A stretch of DNA of 64,000 nt from Dioszegia crocea (GCA_001600615.1 BCKK01000006.1:496001-560000), one strand, 5' to 3'; positions 37,365 through 49,655 are shown, numbered from the stretch's first letter. Program-made: numbers and translations. Notes: generated by a model not told the origin, from the letters alone.

Positions 37365-38246
37365 ACCGAAGATAAATCAGGCGCCCGAGGGATGTAGGAT
37401 GAAATGATGACCTCGGCCAGGGTATGCTTCGCCTTTCGCAGATTTGCAAGGTGGTCTTATCCCGTGCGAACGCGGCCGTGACAGAATCAGCCGATGACAG
37501 TGAGACGCGGGCGTATTGTCGAGTCTCCCGTCTTGCGCAAGAATACTTGCCGGATGGATGTCGATTATCGGTGTGTGCCCAAGTCGCGGCGCGTCGAGAA
37601 AGTAAAGTCACTCGGACGTGTCGCGAGTGCGGCGAGACTGAATGAATTTCGGACGTGTTTTGGGTGATCTGACCAGTCGTGTGATCCGTCAAGTCCGAGC
37701 TGTTCGTATACAGGCCCTTGTATTGTGATGAAGTATTTGCAGCTGAGCCTTTCCTAATAGGGAGTATGCATGCATGCTCTCTTTGGCGTTGGTTGTGTGC
37801 GCGAGGGATAAGAGGGACGGAACCTTTTCAGCGCGAGTGGCGAAGCGGCCATCGCCGCAGGATGTGGCACTGGGTGAGGAGAGCACACATAGCCCTTGTG
37901 TTGGTCAAGCCAAGCATTAATCCTGCCGTCGTGAGGTAGTCTTGTGCCGGGAGGGACGGTGACCCTGCTCAGGTTGGCCGTGAATTTCAGTATGCATCGT
38001 GAAAGCCATTATCGCGCGAATAGCCATCCATCATCGTGCGTTTCACCGCCCAAAGCGGGAATTTGGTACGTTTCAGAAATTTCCCTGCCCGGCCCCCGCA
38101 AATCCATCGACCAGTCGCTTTGGTGACTCACTCGCAGTCTTCACGCCGATCAGAGCTAGAGTAGACCGTAAACTGCATGTATACCAACATCCCAACCAAA
38201 CAAACGGGACTAGACACCCAAATCCCAACATTACGACCCCATACAC
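37365..38246. other. Intergenic region, 882 bp
   Basis: Upstream of the probable nuclear protein gene; downstream of the next minus-strand gene. No coding exon, RNA or repeat supported. Contains a GCATGCATGC palindrome near 37765-37775. Confidence 0.4.
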
Positions 38247-39550
38247 TTATTCCATAGGATTGGTCCGTCCAGCCTGTCCATCCCCATCCTCTCCATGTCC
38301 CCCATCCAGATCACTCCCCCACGCACATAACGCATGCCACCACTTTTCCTTCTGCTCCCCTTGATATCCATTCGCCACCATAACCCCTGCCCCGCTTGCA
38401 CCCACTGCCGCTCCTGCCCCCGCTACAGCTGCGCCTCCGCGCCAACCGGGCCCACTATAGCTGAATCCTTGCTCTGACGCTGTTGATGCCTGCCGACCGT
38501 GCGTGCGAGCGTTATGTGCCTGATCAGAGGGGTCCGGATCGGCGAATGGGGATCTGGCAGATGACGGGGAGAGCGGAGGGTGCATGGAGCGCGCATTTGC
38601 GTCGTAGGGATTGGTATAGGGTTGAACGTTTGGGGAAGGGTGTGTATCCGGATTATTGGACGAGACTCGGGAGTGAGATTGGGTAAGAGGTAGCTGGATG
38701 GCATGAGCCCAGACTCTACTTCACGTCTGGGGAGCTAAAGAACTCACTTCTCCGGCATCATCAATCCTCTCTAGACCCTTGTTCCCACCGGCACTTCTGG
38801 GCCAGATACCCTCCATCAGCCCCATGATACTTCCTCTTTTAGATCCATTACTGCCCGTACTACCTAGGCTAAGGCCGGAAAGCGGTCTCCGTCCGAAAGA
38901 GGTAGACGACGAAAACCCGCCGCCTTCATTCGGATCTGGGGTATTGCTGGGTGAAGTTGATATCTGTCGCGAGAGCCGTGATGCTCGACGACGCGCCATA
39001 TCCCGTGCAGCCATCCTTGCGAGGTTCTACAAATCAGCAGGAGCCCTCCTGGCTGATATCAGGCAAAACTTACATCTTGTATCTTTCGCTCTTCAGCCTC
39101 TTCCTCATTTGTGGGCGGATACGCCCCAGTATTCCCATATAACTCCTCTACCCGGCCCTGCTCTTCGTCCCATGGCTTACGCCCATTCCCCTGGCCTTCA
39201 GCCTTCATCTTGCCCTTCCGTTCCCTCTCTCTCTCCTTTTCTCTATAATCTCCTACATCCCCTTCATCCTCAATTTCTCTCGTCTTGCCCTGTCCATTGT
39301 TCATGATCGTCGCAGACAGAGTCTCCTCGGAGCCCGAATTATGGCCCGAGTAGACTTGTCGCTCCGTCGACGCGTACCCGTTTGACGTGTACGAGTCGGA
39401 TGACACCGAGGATGAAGTGGAGGTGACTCGTTTCCCGGCGGTGGGGGGCATGATCCGGGATAAGACGGGTGAGGGGGAGTATGAATCATCTGCGAGCGGA
39501 GCGTATTTCATCGTTCCGCCATCTGTCGCTATTCCGGGGAGAGCCGGCAT
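38247..39550 (-). CDS. Unknown conserved-looking protein ending GRTNPME
   Basis: Not recognised. The first usable ATG (complement of 39548-39550) gives MPALPGIATDGGTMKYAPLA; the frame is open upstream but without an ATG before a stop. Three exons. The first has a Ser-rich segment (TSTSSSVSSDSYTSNGYAST), then a charged Glu/Lys/Arg stretch and EELYGNTGAYPPTNEEEAEE. The second begins NLARMAARDMARRRASRLSR and is basic. The last has PDTHPSPNV, a Gly/Ala run (GAAVAGAGAAVGASGAGV), then KEKWWHALCAWGSDLDGGHG and the end QAGRTNPME. The stop TAA is the complement of 38247-38249. The C-terminal 'K-W-W-H-A-L-C-A-W-G' and 'G-R-T-N-P' look under constraint compared with the rest. No function can be assigned. 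Confidence 0.55.
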
Positions 39551-40228
39551 CTTCCGTGATGTATGCTCCTGGACGAACGGTGAATGGGGTTGGGGAGGAA
39601 TGAGAACGCTTAGGACGGCCAAGGAAAGAGTGTTGAGGTGAACCGAAGGGTATTATGGATGGTACCGAGAGCAGGACTCCTCGATTGCTACCGTAGATTT
39701 TCCCGTCTCAGTGTGTGATAGTGTTTGTCGAAGACTGCTAATAGCCTCTATACGAGAGCACGAACGGGGCGGGTTAAGGGTTGTCGCGCTTTCGTCCTGC
39801 CGTCGTAGCCTATTGACGCTCCTGATTGCTGCGTGGGTTGATTCCGGGGCCCAGAGGATGTGGTCTTCTTCGATATTCGTCTATGCTGCTAGCTGGCAGA
39901 CGACAGTTGTTAATGAGTATAAGTTGTACAGGTCGCGTATGGTGCAGGCTCGTCATGACATGCATCGCGGGATCTGATTTTGGGTGCTTTACGTCAGCTA
40001 TTCGACCGTGGAGGCGCTTGCGCGAGCCTCAACATTCCTCGTTTACTATACACTATCCCCTCTACACAACATCACCCAAATCGTCAAAGGTATACTCTCC
40101 TTCATCGCAGTCATCGAACACGATCGAATCATCTGAGTATCTACGAAAAATCCGAGCAAAATAATCACCACGCCGAGCGCAAACCTCCAAATTACCGATC
40201 CGTATCCGTCTCATACCCTCCACTCGCG
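39551..40228. promoter_or_regulatory. Divergent intergenic region upstream of PRE3
   Basis: 678 bp between the unknown gene (-) and PRE3 (+). I looked for the ascomycete proteasome element GGTGGCAAA and did not see it. No other element called. Confidence 0.4.
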
Positions 40229-41415
40229 ATGATGCAAAATCTACAAGTCGATATTGGGCACCTGAAAGCTGGGGAAGTGAACCTTGGTGTAAGTTAAAGG
40301 GTTGCTCTAATGTCCATCCACACAGCTGACAATCGCAGACCTCCATCATGGCTGTTCAGTTCGAGGGCGGTGTGGTCATTGGTGCCGACACAAGAACGAC
40401 AACTGGTGCTTATATTGTAAGTCATGGCTTTATCATATCAGACACCAGAGGCGAATAAGCGTGAAGGGGATGCAGGGGCTGCATGCGTTACTGGATGCTC
40501 GATGAGGGAATCTCCCAAATCGCCAAGCGTCCTTTCGCAGGCGAGGATAACTCTACGCAACCCAGCCTTCCTGTCAATCACCTCAATTCTGAGCAGCCGC
40601 TAACTATCAGGCCAACCGAGTAACAGACAAGCTCACACACATCCACGACCGGATCTACTGCTGTCGATCAGGGTCCGCCGCCGACACCCAGGCCGTCGCC
40701 GATATCGTCCACCAGCACGCGCAGGTCTACACTGCAATCTACGGACACGCCCCTCCCGTCGCTACGGTCGCTGCATTATTTGAGAAGATGTGTTATGAGA
40801 ACAAAGATCAGTTGTCGGCTGGGATCATTGTCGGTGGGTGGGACCCGGAGGTTGGGGGTAGCGTGTACAATATCCCGCTTGGGGGTGGTATTTTCAGGCA
40901 GCCTTGGGCTATTGGAGGTGAGTCTAAATTTCAAGCTGTGACCAGCTAAGATGTGGATGTCTGAGAGGGAGAGGAAGGTCTTCGGCGGGAAGTGTGGTGG
41001 TGAGATAATGGGGTGAGAGGCGGAGGGAGTCACGCGGTGGCTTAAGAATTGGCTTGATCTTTGCTCGTGGACCACGCTGACTATCCAGGATCTGGCTCGA
41101 CATATGTCTACGGTTACTGTGACGCGACATACCAAGAGGGTTGGAGCGAAGAGCAGACTGTCCAATTCGTCAAGAACAGTAAGTCCGCCTTTCAGCTGCG
41201 AATCGGGTTTGATCGCTGACGTCCCAGCACTGGCTCTAGCAATGTCTCGAGATGGCTCCTCAGGCGGCTGTATCCGTATGTGCGTGATCACGAAGGACAA
41301 GGTTGAGCGTCACTTTATCCCTGGGAACGAACTGCCGCGGTTCTGGGAAGGCAAGGAGGTTACGGGCGTGGAGGCTGTTGCGCAGGGATTGAAGAGCGTG
41401 GCTGTCAGTGCGTGA
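40229..41415 (+). CDS. PRE3: 20S proteasome subunit beta1 (caspase-like site)
   Basis: ATG at 40229. Exon 1 (60 nt) encodes the 20-residue propeptide [20 protein letters not shown]. Exon 2 starts exactly at catalytic Thr1: [20 protein letters not shown]. Further motifs: [20 protein letters not shown] (after a long, about 190-nt intron), [60 protein letters not shown] and [20 protein letters not shown]. These are the beta1/PSMB6 blocks, including Lys33 in VTDKL and the S-G-S/D-G-S-S-G-G pair. Five exons. It ends [11 protein letters not shown] at 41413-41415. The subunit is made as a precursor that cleaves itself between Gly and Thr1 on assembly and cuts after acidic residues. Confidence 0.93.
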
Positions 41416-41878
41416 AGTATAGAATGAGGAGCTGTATGAATACATCGCGAATATGCTCGTCTCAGACAATTGGGGTGGTCTCTTACCCTCAGCTCTGTCA
41501 TACTATATGTCACTGGGATACCCCAGGGATTTGCCCGAAGAGGCAAGAGAGGGGCACCGGGTGGCGAGGCGGAGACCCGGACCGGTTAGAAGAACCGCAC
41601 AATAGCCCCGCATTCATCTCTGCATCTTTTGCATTCTCACCCAGACCAGCAGACTCGCTCCAGCCTGATCGACCTCATTACGGTAGACCTCACAGACTAC
41701 TTCGCTACAAGTGGCACTAAGAAAGCCATCGAGGGCGTAGGCTCGGACTCTGCAGATCATAACAAGCCCTCTTCGGGAAACCGGGCACCTCATTCCGGTT
41801 CAACCTCGCTTCTTTGGACTCACCAGCCCATAGACGAGCGATTGACATCGAGACCAGAAGGTTTACGTACCTCTAGCG
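41416..41878. other. Intergenic region, 463 bp, upstream of the Zn2Cys6 gene
   Basis: Between PRE3 and the next gene, both plus strand. A frame open at 41629-41967 lacks an ATG in good context and overlaps the next gene's first exon in another frame. It could hold a 5' UTR exon. Confidence 0.4.
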
Positions 41879-44847
41879 ATGGTGCTGTCATCTTCAGTTC
41901 ATCCATATCTGGAATCATACCTCACCTCATCCCCTTCAATCATCAATCCCAATCTGAACCCCTTTGACTCCAATATACGTCAAGACCGATCGCACGGTAC
42001 TCTGCCCAAAGCACCTCCCACGACTTCTATTCAGCGGCGAGGGACACTGCCTCGTAACGGCGGGAGCAGCAATGTGGCTGGGGAGGCGAATGGGGAGGCA
42101 TCAATTGGTGTCTCTGAAGCCGGACGGGGGAGGCCCAGCATATCATCAGCCTTGTCGGGTGGAGGGCGGACCAATAGTGGAGATGGCGGGGCGGTGGCAG
42201 AGGAAGAGGATGAGCTCGATGAGTATGACGAATTGGAAGGTGATGGAGAGGGTCGGGTCGGCGAGGCCTCTGCCTCAGGCGCGGAAAGGGCGAGGAAGAG
42301 AAAGGGAACAAATCCAGGTCTTACCAGTATGTTTTCTCTTTTGGCTGATATATATTTTACTTCACTGGCTGACATGTCTAGGTTGTGTAGCGTGCCGAAG
42401 AGGTAAAAGGCGATGCGAGCCTACACCCCTCGTACCCGCTTCACATCCCGATGCCGCCAAACTCCCTTGTGCTCGTTGTCGCCGCTTCGCCCTGGAATGC
42501 GTACGGGGTGAAATCAAGAAACGGAAAGGTCCAGCGGCGGTCGATTTGTCGGCGATATCAGATGCGGTATATGGATTCCCGTCAGGCGAAGAGCCATTGA
42601 TGGAGATGCCGGCGACACCTATGCCTCTTCCCACGCCGATGCCAGAGCCTACACCTGTACCTTTGGCTACACCCAAGTCAATGACGGGAGTGGCGTCCGG
42701 ATCGAGGTCTGCGTCGACGCACTTCCCTTTCACTTCGATCAGTGAAGCTGTTCAGGGGCAGCGCCCAGGGTCTGCACAGGGACCAGGATACGATCTAGGC
42801 TGGCTGGAGGACCAAAGGCGGAGTAGCGCGCTCACCGGGATCAGTGCCGTCAGCCACGATCAGATGGGCTATGCAAGTTCTCTTCGAGGCGGGTCTTCAC
42901 ATCACTCGTGAGTCTATAAGTCTCAAGTGGAAGATATGTGAAGAGGCACAGACTATAGCATGATGGGTACTTTGCTGACCCCATCAGCGGAGATCCATCA
43001 CCATCTTTCCATCTCAATCTAGACCAGTCGCCAAGTAGCGCCACCACATCAGCTCCACTCCCCGATAATCTGGACCAAGTCGTCAGTGCCCCTGTAGTCT
43101 CAACAATCATCGGGCTATTCTTCGACTATGTAAGTTTCCACCCGACTGCACACTTGCGTTGAACAACATCTGACTGTGACAGATATATCCCCTCACACCC
43201 TGTCTACATCGCCCGACATTCCTCGCGTGTCTCTCAGCCAGACTGGACAAGACCGACCCGGTCTTTTTCGCCTTAACGCTCACCGTCCTCGCTTCAACGC
43301 TCGTACAGGTCCCGCGGAGTCTGATCAATCTGGATAAAGCAGAAGTGGAAGAGTTGGCACGGCGGTGCGTGAGGATTGCGAGGGCCAAGATTGCATTCAT
43401 CTATGAAGAGAGTGTACCTGTTGAAATCAACTTTGGTGAGAGTTCCTGTACCAGAGATACGAGTGATCCTGGGCTGATGAATGCCAGTGGTCATGGCATA
43501 TTTCCAGGGTATCGTCCATTTATTTCTGGGCAACAATACCGCCCATATCATGTGCACCTCGAACGCGTACTATCTTGCATTAGCGATGCGATTGAATGAA
43601 GAATCCGTGAGTGCTGCTGTTAGTGTCACAATTCAAGGACTATAGTCTCATAAAGTAGAGCTATGAAGGTCTTGATCCTATCGAATCCGAGATCCGAAGA
43701 CGGACGTACTGGCTGCTGTTCCAAGCGGACAAGAGTACGGCTTGCATGCGTGCGCGAACCATCAATCTGAGATTGGAAGACGCCGCTGTGAGTGTTCTGT
43801 CCCCCATACGAAACCCGAGATGCTGACTCCGCGCAGTCTCTGAGGCTACCCGCCGAAGTGGACGACGAGCAAATCACATCGTCTGGAATCTTGATGCAGC
43901 CTAGTGGAAGAACGCCTATCATTGCTGGCTTCAATGTAGTCACTCATTTGTTCAGGTATGTCTAACCCGATAGATCTCGCCGAAAACATCCTGGCAGAGG
44001 GCTAGCTGACAATTGCATAGAATCATGAACGACGCTTTGCTAGTCCAGCGCCGTAAAGCCCCACATACCGTCGCGAGTATCTTGGCCGACCTTGAATTTG
44101 TAAATGAACTCCGAGAAAAGCTTCTGCGCACTACAAGAGAGGTTTCATCCAAATTACAATTAAAGACATCCATGAATTCGCGAGTATCCAGGTGAGCTAC
44201 TGGTCCCACTGCCTTCTGGACATCACACGCATCGACATTCAGCTGATTCGAACTAGCCCAGCACACGACTGGGAGGCAACGCTGGAAGCACGATTCCTAA
44301 ACTTTTTCGAATCAGCAGGGGACGAAACGCACGCCCTAAACTCATACCTCGTCCTCCAGGGTAACATCCTCGTAACGCAATCTGTCGTCCGGCTCGTTCT
44401 CCTCCACTCGAAAGAATCTCTCTTGGCGCAATTGGCGGCAATAGCTCAGGTACCAGTTGAGGGAATGGGGAATCTAGCGGGGATGCAAGCGTCTGAGCCG
44501 GCAGAGGAGATTGCGTGTGAATTGCTTGATGGGTTGAATAGTCTGCCTGTGGAGTGTGTGAGTCCTGTCGCTGGGGTATGGGATGAAGGCGGGGGAGCTG
44601 ACAGATCGTACAGGTTGCTACGAATGGTCCTTCCCTCGTGCAGAAGGTCCGCTTTGTGGCTATTCAGCTTATGGAATGTTCGGTTGCGCCGTCACCGACA
44701 ACAACCAGAGCGTGAGTCTCAGTCCTGCCGTTCGTACCTGTAGGGCTATACTGACGTTCAAGGCAAAAGCTGCTCATGCAGTTTTTGGCAGTCTTGAGCG
44801 TCATCGAGGGAATGTACACGTTTGGGAAGGATATCTCGGCAGAGTGA
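41879..44847 (+). CDS. Zn(II)2Cys6 fungal transcription factor
   Basis: ATG at 41879 (MVLSSSVHPYLESYLTSSPS). A Ser/Gly-rich head with an acidic run (EEEDELDEYDELEGDGEG) leads to RARKRKGTNPGLT. An intron then joins to SCVACRRGKRRCEPTPLV, and later LPCARCRRFALEC. Cys spacing is C-x2-C-x6-C-x17-C-x2-C-x6-C, a Gal4-type zinc cluster with a long third loop. Downstream, DYIYPLTPCLHRPTFLACLS is the start of the fungal_trans middle-homology region. It continues with FFALTLTVLASTLVQVPRSL, AYFQGIVHLFLGNNTAHIMC and RRRTYWLLFQADKS. It ends LAVLSVIEGMYTFGKDISAE, TGA at 44845-44847. About ten introns. Binds DNA (usually CGG half-sites) and regulates transcription; targets unknown. Confidence 0.85.
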
Positions 44848-45262
44848 GGGAAGGAGGAGATTTTGGATAGTCTGCGCTGTGATCACATTACAATCGTTAT
44901 ATTGTGCCGTACGGAATGTACAAGGTGATTTGCGGCTTCCTCCCAGAGCTAAGGTCCTGCGGGGCTGTGCGGACGCTCCGCCCGGCTTGAACATAGCCCA
45001 ATCAACGTGCCAGTCTGTGCAAGCTCGACCTTTCAATGTTTGCATGACCCGGTGTGTAAGCTCTGACACACTTCACTAACCCCGGGGCCCTTGTCCCAGT
45101 CCTGATCGCTTCAGTGTTGGAAACGAGTCCAGCGACAGTCAGACTATGTGGTTCACATGCTGATGCAAGTCACAACGAATATCGAAATCGAAATATGGAC
45201 ACAAGTCGCCAGAGCAACACTCAAGCTTCAGAAAACACCAAGCATGACCCGCCCTGCTAGCT
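44848..45262. other. Convergent intergenic region, 415 bp
   Basis: Separates the stops of the Zn2Cys6 factor (+) and the coiled-coil gene (-). Nothing coding supported. Confidence 0.45.
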
Positions 45263-47902
45263 CTATTCCCACTCATACAAACTACCGGTCCCAAAAACTC
45301 CTCTCGCCCCACCCGTCTTGGCTCTACCCCGATCCATGACGCCCTTTGACCCAGCTCCTCGATCGGGTACAGGGACACTCGGTACCTGTATACCCGAATA
45401 GTCTGCGCGCCCACTCGTCGTCGATCGAGTAGACTTCACACTCCGGACAGACCGACTCGTCGTTCCGCTTCTCGCTCGGCCCATCACACTACCTCCACTG
45501 GCTGTTGATGGCCGTGGAGAAGGTGCCGAGCCCATAAGCATCTCCGAAACCGCCATCCCACACGTACACCCACACTCCGTACATCCTTCTTCCCGCGGCG
45601 CCCGCCGTTCCTTCTCCATCTGCAACTCTTCCATCTCGTCCCGACTAGCCTGGAGTTGATCCTTCGCCTCGCGGAGCTGGGATGAGAGCTCCGATTGCTG
45701 ATATGCGTGCGTCTTTTTAAGATTGGCAAGTTCTTTACGGAGAGCGAGAACTTCCGCGGATGCCGAGGAGGGATTATCGGGCAATTCAGAGTCATCTCCG
45801 ATATTGGCAGAAGAGGCGGATGATAGGGAGGCATTGCTCGTGAAGACGCTCGACCGACCGTCGGCTCCGGGGTAAGAGAGATCGTCCGCGGCTACATCGG
45901 ACGAAGAGGTGGAAGCGAGATAATCCTCTGGGAGGCCATTGGCGAGCATCATGCTCACTGGCCGAAGCTCTAGTTTGGGGCCCGGGAGGAGTGACCGGGC
46001 CGTCAACGTTTGGGTCTGTGTGAGGGAGGGGGAGTTCCGGGATTGGGTTTGTCTCGATTCGCGATATTCAGCCACCGCTGCTGCTGCGGCTGTCTCCATC
46101 TGCCTTTCCTGCCGCCCAGCCGCCATACCTGACGCTGCACTCATCTCCGCCTGACCTGAGGGATACATGAGCGGCATCGGTTCTCCTATATTCACCCTTT
46201 TACCTCCCGTGCTGACCATGCTGAAACCTGGGACAGGCGGTGCTGAGCCCGTCCCCCCATTCCCACTGCCGCTGCTCCCACTAGCATACGAAGTCGCCGA
46301 GCGGAAGAGCGAGATGAGACTCTTCTTATTCCTGATTTTCTGGCTTTGCGTCGTAGGGAGACTGGGGACGGCAGGGAGTCGTGGTGTCGTCTGCTGCTGC
46401 TGTTGTACGTCCCGTTTGGAGGAGGAGGATTTGGGGGTAGGCCCGCCGAGTCGGACGCGCTCGCGCTCTTGGGCGACCTCGAGGGAGATGAGGCCGAAAC
46501 CTGGCGAGCCGGACGATAAGAGGGGCCGATCTGACGCAGTAAAGCCTGACGGAGTAGGGCTGAGGGAGAATGCGGCGGGGGAAAGGGAGGATTTGGGTTT
46601 GTGACCATCGGAAGAGGCGCGAATTTGAGCGCTGGGCGCTAAGGTAGGTGTCCGATTAGATAGGGGGACAGCAGCAGTACGAGTTGGATATGTATATTTT
46701 ATCGCCGAGCTGAATGCGTGATCGTGATATGGGGTAAAAGCCGAAGAGTGGTTAGGAGTAATGATGGCCTCGCCGACTGAACTCTCGCTAGATGATGTCC
46801 GAGTTGTGGCTGTTTCTCGAGATTGATCCGAGGCGATCGAGACTTTAGAGCCGGATGCGAGAAAATCACGATCCCGGCCCCTCTGTCGGCTGGCGGTAGA
46901 GAGTAGTTCGCCCATCTTTTGCCGAGCCCCGCCGGACGCTTTGGAAGTGGTGGATGTTGAGGGGCTGATGGAGGGTTGATCTTTCCCCTTGGTTGCTCCA
47001 CCGCCAAAATCCGCGCCAAACATCCCGTTCGCACCGCCAATACCCAATCCCAGCCCTATCCCCTCCTTACCCCCAGCACTACCCGGAGTAGTCTTCTTCG
47101 TCGTACTCGTTGCAGCACGCATCATTCGAGTCGCCTGTCGCCCGATACCCGCCAGGGCACTCTCTGGCGTTCCCCACTCCCCACCCACCTTCTCCCTCCG
47201 GCCCATCTGCACGAACCCAATTTCATCATCCTCATCATCGAAATTCAGGTCCGAGTACTTGCGTACCGTCGGACCGGATTGGGACTGTACAGACGAGATT
47301 TGATCTGAATCATCGCCGTCGACTGCGTAGGCGTCATTATCGTTGTAGGGGGAGTAGTGGGGTTGATATCGATTCGACAAGTGAGCAGGGGATTGGGTAG
47401 ATTTCCGGTACTCGGCATTGTAATTTCCATTATAGCTGTAATCGGTCTGGCGGGAAGGAGGGGGGGCCGAGGCTCTTGGGGAGGAGGCATTGGAGTGATG
47501 ATCGTGCGATGATGAAGGGGATTCCGTCCATCTGGACAATTGCCGTGTGGCTTTACGTGCGAGGGCAGAGCGGTGCGCAGAGTGATGAATCACAGTAGGA
47601 GCGTGCGAGTACATTGAAGAAGGGGATTGTGAGGGCGACATGGTGGAGTACATCTGGGCATATCAGCATCATTGCTCTTCCGGTCAACACAGGCATGACA
47701 TACTGACCTTCAGAAGATGTGCCTGTGTGCCTGTGAAAGCAGATGAGGGTTGTTGATCGAAGCGTTTTAGCGTGGAAGAACGAGGTACAAATTCACAGAC
47801 AAAAGTCAAATCGCTATTCAGCTTCTCTGTCGACGTGCTACCCCGGATCGTCGTACCATGTTTACTTGTTGACACTGATGATCCCTGCTTCAGATCAGCC
47901 AT
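45263..47902 (-). CDS. Large Ser-rich protein with C-terminal coiled coil and Cys cluster
   Basis: Not recognised. I start at the ATG of 47900-47902 (MADLKQGSSVSTSKHGTTIR), whose exon joins in phase through a 54-nt intron (donor GTCAGT) to MYSTMSPSQSPSS and a single 2.4-kb exon. About 860 residues. The first about 650 are Ser/Thr/Pro/Gly rich with short runs (QQQQ, AAAAA). Then a coiled coil: SAEVLALRKELANLKKTHAY, QQSELSSQLREAKDQLQASR, DEMEELQMEKERR. A Cys cluster CTECGCTC and another Ser/Arg-rich tail end GSLYEWE. A block SRNKKSLISLFRSATSY-like basic patch (IRNKKSLISLFRSATSY) lies in the middle. Layout suggests a cytoskeletal, polarity or signalling scaffold; not proven. The stop is the complement of 45263-45265. 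Confidence 0.6.
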
Positions 47903-48108
47903 TTTGAGCTCATTGACCAGCCCCGTTGAAAAGAAAAGAAAGCCCAATATCGCAACATCATCAGCAAATCCTGATATGCTGTATCGCCAGCCACGCCGAG
48001 TTGGAAACTCGTCAACCCTGAAAGTCCCGAAAAGACCCCGATGCATGTATGCAAATTGCTAGTGTTCATGATGCGACAGAATATGGAAGAGGTGTCCTGA
48101 TAGGTGTC

Positions 48109-49655
48109 CTAGTTGGCAGGCTAGGAAATCAGTACATAATTATTTCGTATGGAATCGGAAGCACGGTAACATACCTTCTGAACGACGAAAAGCATCATAG
48201 GACTAAAGAAGGGTCAGCTGCATCCTCTATTGTTGGACCAAAAACCCAACTCACGTGAAAAGCTTGGATCGACCACCAGCAACCAAGTTCTGAGCGGCAA
48301 CGACCAAAGTCTCTCCGACGTCGTACGTCCCCTTGGGAACAAGTCCAACCTTCTCAAGGCACCAGACCGAGTTCTGGGTGACCTTAATTCCGACCTTGGA
48401 AGTACGGAAGCAGGTGACCACTGGAAATGTCAGCTTCTTTGCATACTGTCTGAGCTGCGGGAAAACTCACAGTCCCACCATGTCTGGGCCTTGCGGAGGT
48501 CTCCCTCGAGAGGGTAGTACCATGGAACGGGGTCGGGGCCTGGAAGTATTAGCTTGCGATCAGACTGAGGAGAGCGGCACAACTGACGGTCGGCAAGATC
48601 CTCCTCGTGCAAGATTTCAAATCCGACAGCCTTCAATGCTTTGCGGGCGTTGTCGATGTTGCGCATCTCGGCGATACCATCTCCGACCTGGGAAGTCAGC
48701 TTGGGCCCCATTGCAGCTTGCGCTGGGAGAAAAAAACTCACCTCGATACCGTGAGCAATTTTCTTGTGCTCAGGGTTGGAAGGGTCCCAGGCGTCGGTCA
48801 TGCACCACTCGTACACGCCGAACTGAATGTCAGCCCTCCGTCCTGCCATCGTCAAAGAACCAACTCACCTTTCCTCCAGGCTTCAACACCTTGTAGATCT
48901 CTCCGTAGATACCCTCAAAGTTAGGAGCGTGCACTGTGGCCTCAATGGCGTAGACTAAACTTCAGCGCCCATTCGTCCTACACGCCACATCCTCATAAAA
49001 CTCACCAGCATCAAAGCTCTCCTCTCCGAATTGATCGGCCAACTTCATAAAGTCGCCCTTTGCAAAGTTGACTTTTTCAGACAAGTTGGCTTTCCGGGTC
49101 TTTTGGTTCGCACGCTGGATTTGGAAATCGTTGTTGTTCAAACCGGTAATGTTGGCATCGGTGAATCGACAGATCTCACGGGCGGGACCTCCGACACCGC
49201 ATCCGACATCAAGGACGCGCATGTTGGCCTTGAGGCCGATCTGGTGAGCGAGGTAGTGCTCGTGGCGGGCGAGCTGCACAGTCAGCACATGACTCCAAGT
49301 GTCACTGGAGAAGATAACTGACCGACTGAAGAAGACCCTCTCCCTTGAAGAAACGGGAGAAGTGGAATGACTCGGCCCATCCAAACTCGTACAGCTCGGT
49401 AGCTCCATCGTAGTAGCCTGAAGAAATTCAGCCCAGGCCCCATTTGTCTCGAGCAGCTTCAACTCCTACGCACCGTTGACAACCTCGGTGTAGTCATCCA
49501 GCCTGGACTGCTTGTGCGCATCGGTATCCTTTGCCGAGTCCTTGTCCCAGCGCTTTGCGTACTGCTGCACTCGCTCAGTTTGACGGGTTTCGGCGACCAC
49601 TAGAGGCGTCAGCTGTGTTCTCCATTGCCGCAATCAGAGAGGCGCATAGCTCACT
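48109..49655 (-). CDS. ERG6: Sterol 24-C-methyltransferase
   Basis: After splicing the N-terminus reads [20 protein letters not shown], then [46 protein letters not shown], the SAM-binding motif [100 protein letters not shown] and a last exon PAN. This is the ERG6 order, including the Y-E-x-G-W region that binds sterol. About ten exons; roughly 340 residues. It moves a methyl group from SAM to C-24 of zymosterol/lanosterol in ergosterol synthesis, on ER/lipid droplets. The start codon is split by a 55-nt intron (A at 49655; TG at 49599-49598). The stop TAG is the complement of 48109-48111. Confidence 0.92.
49600..49654 (-). other. Intron that splits the ERG6 start codon
   Basis: 55 nt, starting GTGAGCTATG and ending CCTCTAG, with a CTGAC branch-like motif 12 nt before the end. 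Exon 1 ends ...TTCAACA; exon 2 begins TGGTCGCCG. Joining makes ATG-GTC-GCC-GAA in the ERG6 frame. Confidence 0.7.
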
